Shown in pieces: positions 60,604 through 64,000 of a stretch of DNA of 64,000 nucleotides (positions are counted from its first letter, which is position 1; each line of letters opens with the position of its first letter). A program made the position numbers and the translations under genes. Source of the stretch: Apostichopus japonicus (Eukaryota > Echinodermata > Holothuroidea > Aspidochirotida > Stichopodidae); contig NC_092580.1 in the NCBI RefSeq assembly GCF_037975245.1, forward strand, positions 5,990,501 through 6,054,500, in the 5' to 3' direction. The notes under the pieces are model-generated. The model searched no databases, was not told the DNA's origin, and was given only the letters and a program-made list of their open reading frames with translations.

Positions 60604-62655
60604 TCATCCGGGAAGGCATTTTGTAGGCTTGCGTAATATTTTCTTAAATTCTTGTCGAAAACTTCGATTCACCACTGTATAGACTATTGGATTAACAGCG
60701 GAACTAAAGAGCACCGTACATGAGAAAAATACCAACATATATAGAGATGTAACCGTTAACGATGATGCATTGAGTAACGTCACTACGAAAAGAGGCAGCC
60801 AACACAAGGAGAAGACTATGATTATATAAGCGGCTCGTTTCGCCGTCCCAGCCTCTACGCTTCTGCGCCCCCTCTCTCTGTTCTTAGGATTGAAAACACA
60901 TACCGATCCAACGACATTCGCAGAGGCGGCGACGTCCTGAATTTGCGATTCAGTGGCAGCATTTTCATCCTTCCCCGCCGCTTCGGTTTCATTACTCATG
61001 TTTATATCAGCAGATAGGTAAGTTCCTTCTGTCGCTGGTAGAACCCCGATATTTAAGGTGTTCTTATCGCTATCTAATTGAAAATCGTGTTGCTCCACCT
61101 TTTTAGTTTTCGTGTCACAACTGTTATGTTGTTCAACAATAGTCTGATCCTCCCGATAAGTTCGCCTAAGCCCTTCTTGATTGTCGGACAAATTTGGTAA
61201 AGACCTAGAAGAGTTGTACACATGTCCGGATACACTGTACGGTTCGACAACTATTTTGCTCTGTGTTTTGAGAAAAATATCTTTCGATATTTCTTGAACA
61301 CCAGATGGAGACGAGGAACATGATGGAGAATATATCTCATAGCTTTGATCATAGATGTCCAACTGGTTTCCAGATAAAACGAAACCTACATTTTCTGAAT
61401 TTAGTTTCACTCGAGCGTTAGAAGCAGCTGTGTTGGCACAATTATTTAAATCATAACACAAAGTCTGCTTTTTTAGTCGATCTCTCGAAATGCTATCGGA
61501 CGTGAAAGGTCTGTTTCTGATTATTCGCTCGTCTACAACTGTCATGCCTTCTGTCCTGTCTGCATTGGAAGAAGAACTTAAACAAGAGGAAATTTCAAGG
61601 CGACTAACAAAGCTTGATTTTTCACTCACTTGCCTTAACATCGATTCTTGCGAACTACCAATGTTTCCTACTGTAATAGAACCGTGCGTTTGAGTACGAG
61701 GAAGGGGCGGCGGTGTATTGTCTGCAGATTTTGTCGAGTGTACAGGCTCCTCTTCCTCGGTATGAGTTGCCTGTTGCGTCTCTAAAGTTGGCAAACCGTT
61801 CGTTGGTGCTACTCGATTTGCCCTACAGTTTTGACAAAAAGGTGGTCTGAGGAATATGTCTAAGAAGCCAAATCTTCTACCAGGCTGGTTATCCTCATTA
61901 TACCCTCCTCCCAAAGTCACATCCCGTTCCTTAACATGTTTTCGGACAATGAGATAAATTTTGAAGTAATAGTAGACGACCACTATAAAACACGATATTC
62001 CGAGAGGTGTTAAAATATAAAGGTGGGCTGATCCAAAATATGACCTATCTTGGTTTCCGCTACAAGAACAAAGAACGAAAATAGGTGTGGAAGATAGAAA
62101 CATAACACTTATAATTCCAAACAGAAACCCTAAAATCCAAGCGGTTATAATGCCAATGGTGACTCGTTTCCTTTTCTTTTTCTTTTCAAATGGATGTGTA
62201 ATTGCAGCATGTCTCTCCAACCCGATCAAAGCCAGGGTGACCAATTGTACAGAGTAACTCATAATATGAAAGTATACTTGTATAGAACACATTACGGTGG
62301 GGATTTCCCATTCGGCATGGCCAACCATAATTGCCATAAGTATAACAATCCACGATATCGGGGCAGAGAGGGTGCAGGTCATTAAATCTGCAACTGCTAA
62401 ATTCATTAGCAGTGCGTTGTTGGCGCTACGTAGAGATTTGTTGGAATAGACACTCGTAAATACCATTAAGTTTCCCACGATCCCGACGGGTATGGACATT
62501 GCAACAACCGTAAGTGATATCCACAAAAACGCTTCGTAGCCTTGATTGGTACAAGAATCGATTTGTTCCTTGGAGAAAGAATTCGTTTGGTTTGGAAAAA
62601 ATGATATGAATGCTCTTCCACTGAATTCCTCACCGCGAAGATAAGAAGATTCCAT
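60604..62655 (-). CDS. Rhodopsin-family (class A) G protein-coupled receptor, orphan, intronless
   Basis: 683 residues from ATG 62655-62653; the frame is open two codons further upstream, but the first is TTG, so this ATG is chosen. Seven hydrophobic segments are visible. Family marks: GN at 61-62 in TM1 (Asn62 = N1.50), NLAVAD at 85-90 in TM2 (Asp90 = D2.50), Cys123 at the top of TM3 (C3.25) for the disulfide with loop-2 Cys196 or Cys198, ERH at 147-149 in place of DRY, CWLP at 618-621 in TM6, NPIVY at 655-659 in TM7. The N terminus (1-43) carries an NQT glycosylation site at 22-24. Position 3.32 is His130, not Asp, so an aminergic receptor is unlikely. The third intracellular loop is very long (about 240-605), polar and Ser/Thr-rich. 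A plasma-membrane G-protein receptor is expected; ligand and subfamily are not recognised. Confidence 0.93.
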   Translation of the reverse strand: MESSYLRGEEFSGRAFISFFPNQTNSFSKEQIDSCTNQGYEAFLWISLTVVAMSIPVGIVGNLMVFTSVYSNKSLRSANNALLMNLAVADLMTCTLSAPISWIVILMAIMVGHAEWEIPTVMCSIQVYFHIMSYSVQLVTLALIGLERHAAITHPFEKKKKRKRVTIGIITAWILGFLFGIISVMFLSSTPIFVLCSCSGNQDRSYFGSAHLYILTPLGISCFIVVVYYYFKIYLIVRKHVKERDVTLGGGYNEDNQPGRRFGFLDIFLRPPFCQNCRANRVAPTNGLPTLETQQATHTEEEEPVHSTKSADNTPPPLPRTQTHGSITVGNIGSSQESMLRQVSEKSSFVSRLEISSCLSSSSNADRTEGMTVVDERIIRNRPFTSDSISRDRLKKQTLCYDLNNCANTAASNARVKLNSENVGFVLSGNQLDIYDQSYEIYSPSCSSSPSGVQEISKDIFLKTQSKIVVEPYSVSGHVYNSSRSLPNLSDNQEGLRRTYREDQTIVEQHNSCDTKTKKVEQHDFQLDSDKNTLNIGVLPATEGTYLSADINMSNETEAAGKDENAATESQIQDVAASANVVGSVCVFNPKNRERGRRSVEAGTAKRAAYIIIVFSLCWLPLFVVTLLNASSLTVTSLYMLVFFSCTVLFSSAVNPIVYTVVNRSFRQEFKKILRKPTKCLPG

Positions 62656-64000
62656 AGTCAATATTCAACACGTTCCCTCGCCATTTTTAGATCCTTGTTT
62701 CTATTTTGTTTGAGCCATTATAAGTTGGTTTACTTAAGTCAGTATTCAATGTATGTCGAAAAACAAAACTTTGCTTAAACTTAAACATAAACAATACATT
62801 ACCTTAACAGAATATCGCTACTGTTCAAGATATATCACCCTTTCATAGAAGTTTCTTTACGAAGGCACTCTTGTATCAGATGTTATCACAGCTCATTTAT
62901 TACTGCAATTTTATTAGTTCTCGTTCGATGAGGTCGATGCAAGTTCCTTTTATTCCCAACCATACCTATAACTCAAATGATAGCAAACGATTTCTTCTTG
63001 ACCACCGGTTTATAGGACAGATTCCTCACACGATATAAGCCCGGTTGTAATTTTGAAGCCCAAACTACTCTCAGCTCGACGCCATAATAGTCACTGTACC
63101 TTTGGCAGCATCCAGCTTCAAATATTTGTAGACCTGACTTTTCTATCAAGCCAGTCGCAATAAATTTTGGTTTATTTATTGCAAAGCTTGTGTTTACTCC
63201 AGACAATCGATTCCTAAAGCTCTCCGTCATTCCCATCGGAGAAATGGGCAAAGATAACGGTTCATCCTCGTGAGATGATCAAACAACCTTCAGCATCGTA
63301 TACGCTATTTGAATAAGATGAAACCATGGCAAACGAGTTCTGATGGCTCCCTACAAGAAAACGAATTAGAAATAAACTCGGTCGCACATCTTACGTTATG
63401 TGTGAGATTACAAAAGACCTGATTGGTGGGATTGTTCATAGTGTTGCGTTAGTATAGATAAACAAGCCAGCGATTTATATTGCAAGAAGTCTATATGTGA
63501 TATAAGAATGCGGTTTGTTCTTCACTGTAGATTAATCCACGCGTTATAAATGTCTTAGATGGAAGGCAACCGAACTTTCCTTTTGACGGATTTTTCGAAG
63601 CCGAAAAAATCAAATAGGTTAGAAAATCCGAGGGATGTGTCAACCGTTGTATGGAAAAAAAATAATTGGTGGATTTGCTCATGGATTATAGCTAAGGCAT
63701 GTTAACATTAACGGAGAGCACAAGATGGATTTGGATGCTAACGGAATGGCATTTGTATACCGTCTTTATGGATGGGATGCTCACTTGACAATATTTAAAA
63801 AAATTGTTTGGAGATCAATTAAAAGGTCGCAAATGCTTTTAATTTGGGTATATAGTGTTCCATGATTACATGGGCTCAATGACAGGTAGCAATGTGTTGT
63901 TTGGTGGTGGTTTCCCCGTATAGACTTATAAAATGTCACTTTGTTCGGCTTATCGCTTAAAATAAGAAGGTTAAAAGTTCACTGAAACATAAAAACACCG
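62656..64000. other. Upstream flank of the receptor gene
   Basis: No conserved exon is seen. A 92-codon minus-strand frame at 62973-63251 has no family signature and may be 5' UTR or chance. Promoter elements cannot be placed by eye. Confidence 0.3.

Noticed and set aside
62656-62661. Receptor start two codons upstream
   Set aside because: That codon is TTG; the ATG at 62655 is the first proper start.
62973-63251. 92-codon minus-strand frame upstream of the receptor
   Set aside because: No recognisable domain and no splice link to the receptor; the receptor ORF has its own ATG with a complete N terminus.

Overview
The window is a 64-kb piece of an animal nuclear genome. It is AT-rich, with long introns bounded by GT and AG, sparse genes, (TA)n microsatellites and many decayed transposons. 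The gene content (an NWD1/NWD2-type NACHT-WD40 protein, UXT, MMACHC, an orphan rhodopsin-family receptor) and the G-run-rich repeats fit a marine invertebrate deuterostome such as an echinoderm. That placement is inference; no marker here proves it.

Layout. Positions 1-14629 (+) hold the last twelve coding exons of a NACHT/WD-repeat gene whose 5' half lies left of the window. Positions 14630-20168 are its 3' flank and a convergent intergenic stretch, including a near-perfect palindrome at 19535-19648. Positions 20169-26282 (-) hold two vitamin- and chaperone-related genes. UXT has six exons, start at 26282 and stop at 20926. MMACHC is a single uninterrupted ORF at 20915-20169. The last UXT coding segment and the whole of MMACHC lie on the same exon, with only 10 nt between the UXT stop and the MMACHC ATG. 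This is the most striking feature of the window and looks like a dicistronic transcription unit.

Positions 26.6-60.6 kb hold no gene I can support. They contain hAT-like non-autonomous elements (five insertions with exact 8-bp target-site duplications), a frameshifted non-LTR retrotransposon, a tRNA-derived SINE with a CORE-like middle, tandem and local duplications, and TA tracts. Positions 60604-62655 (-) hold an intronless 683-residue rhodopsin-family receptor with a very long third intracellular loop; 62656-64000 shows no gene.

How the genes relate. NWD and UXT/MMACHC are convergent and unrelated in function. UXT (prefoldin-like) and MMACHC (cobalamin processing) have no known functional link, so their tight coupling is probably about shared transcription or an evolutionary accident, not a common pathway. 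All exon coordinates come from reading splice signals and frame by eye; no transcript data were available.
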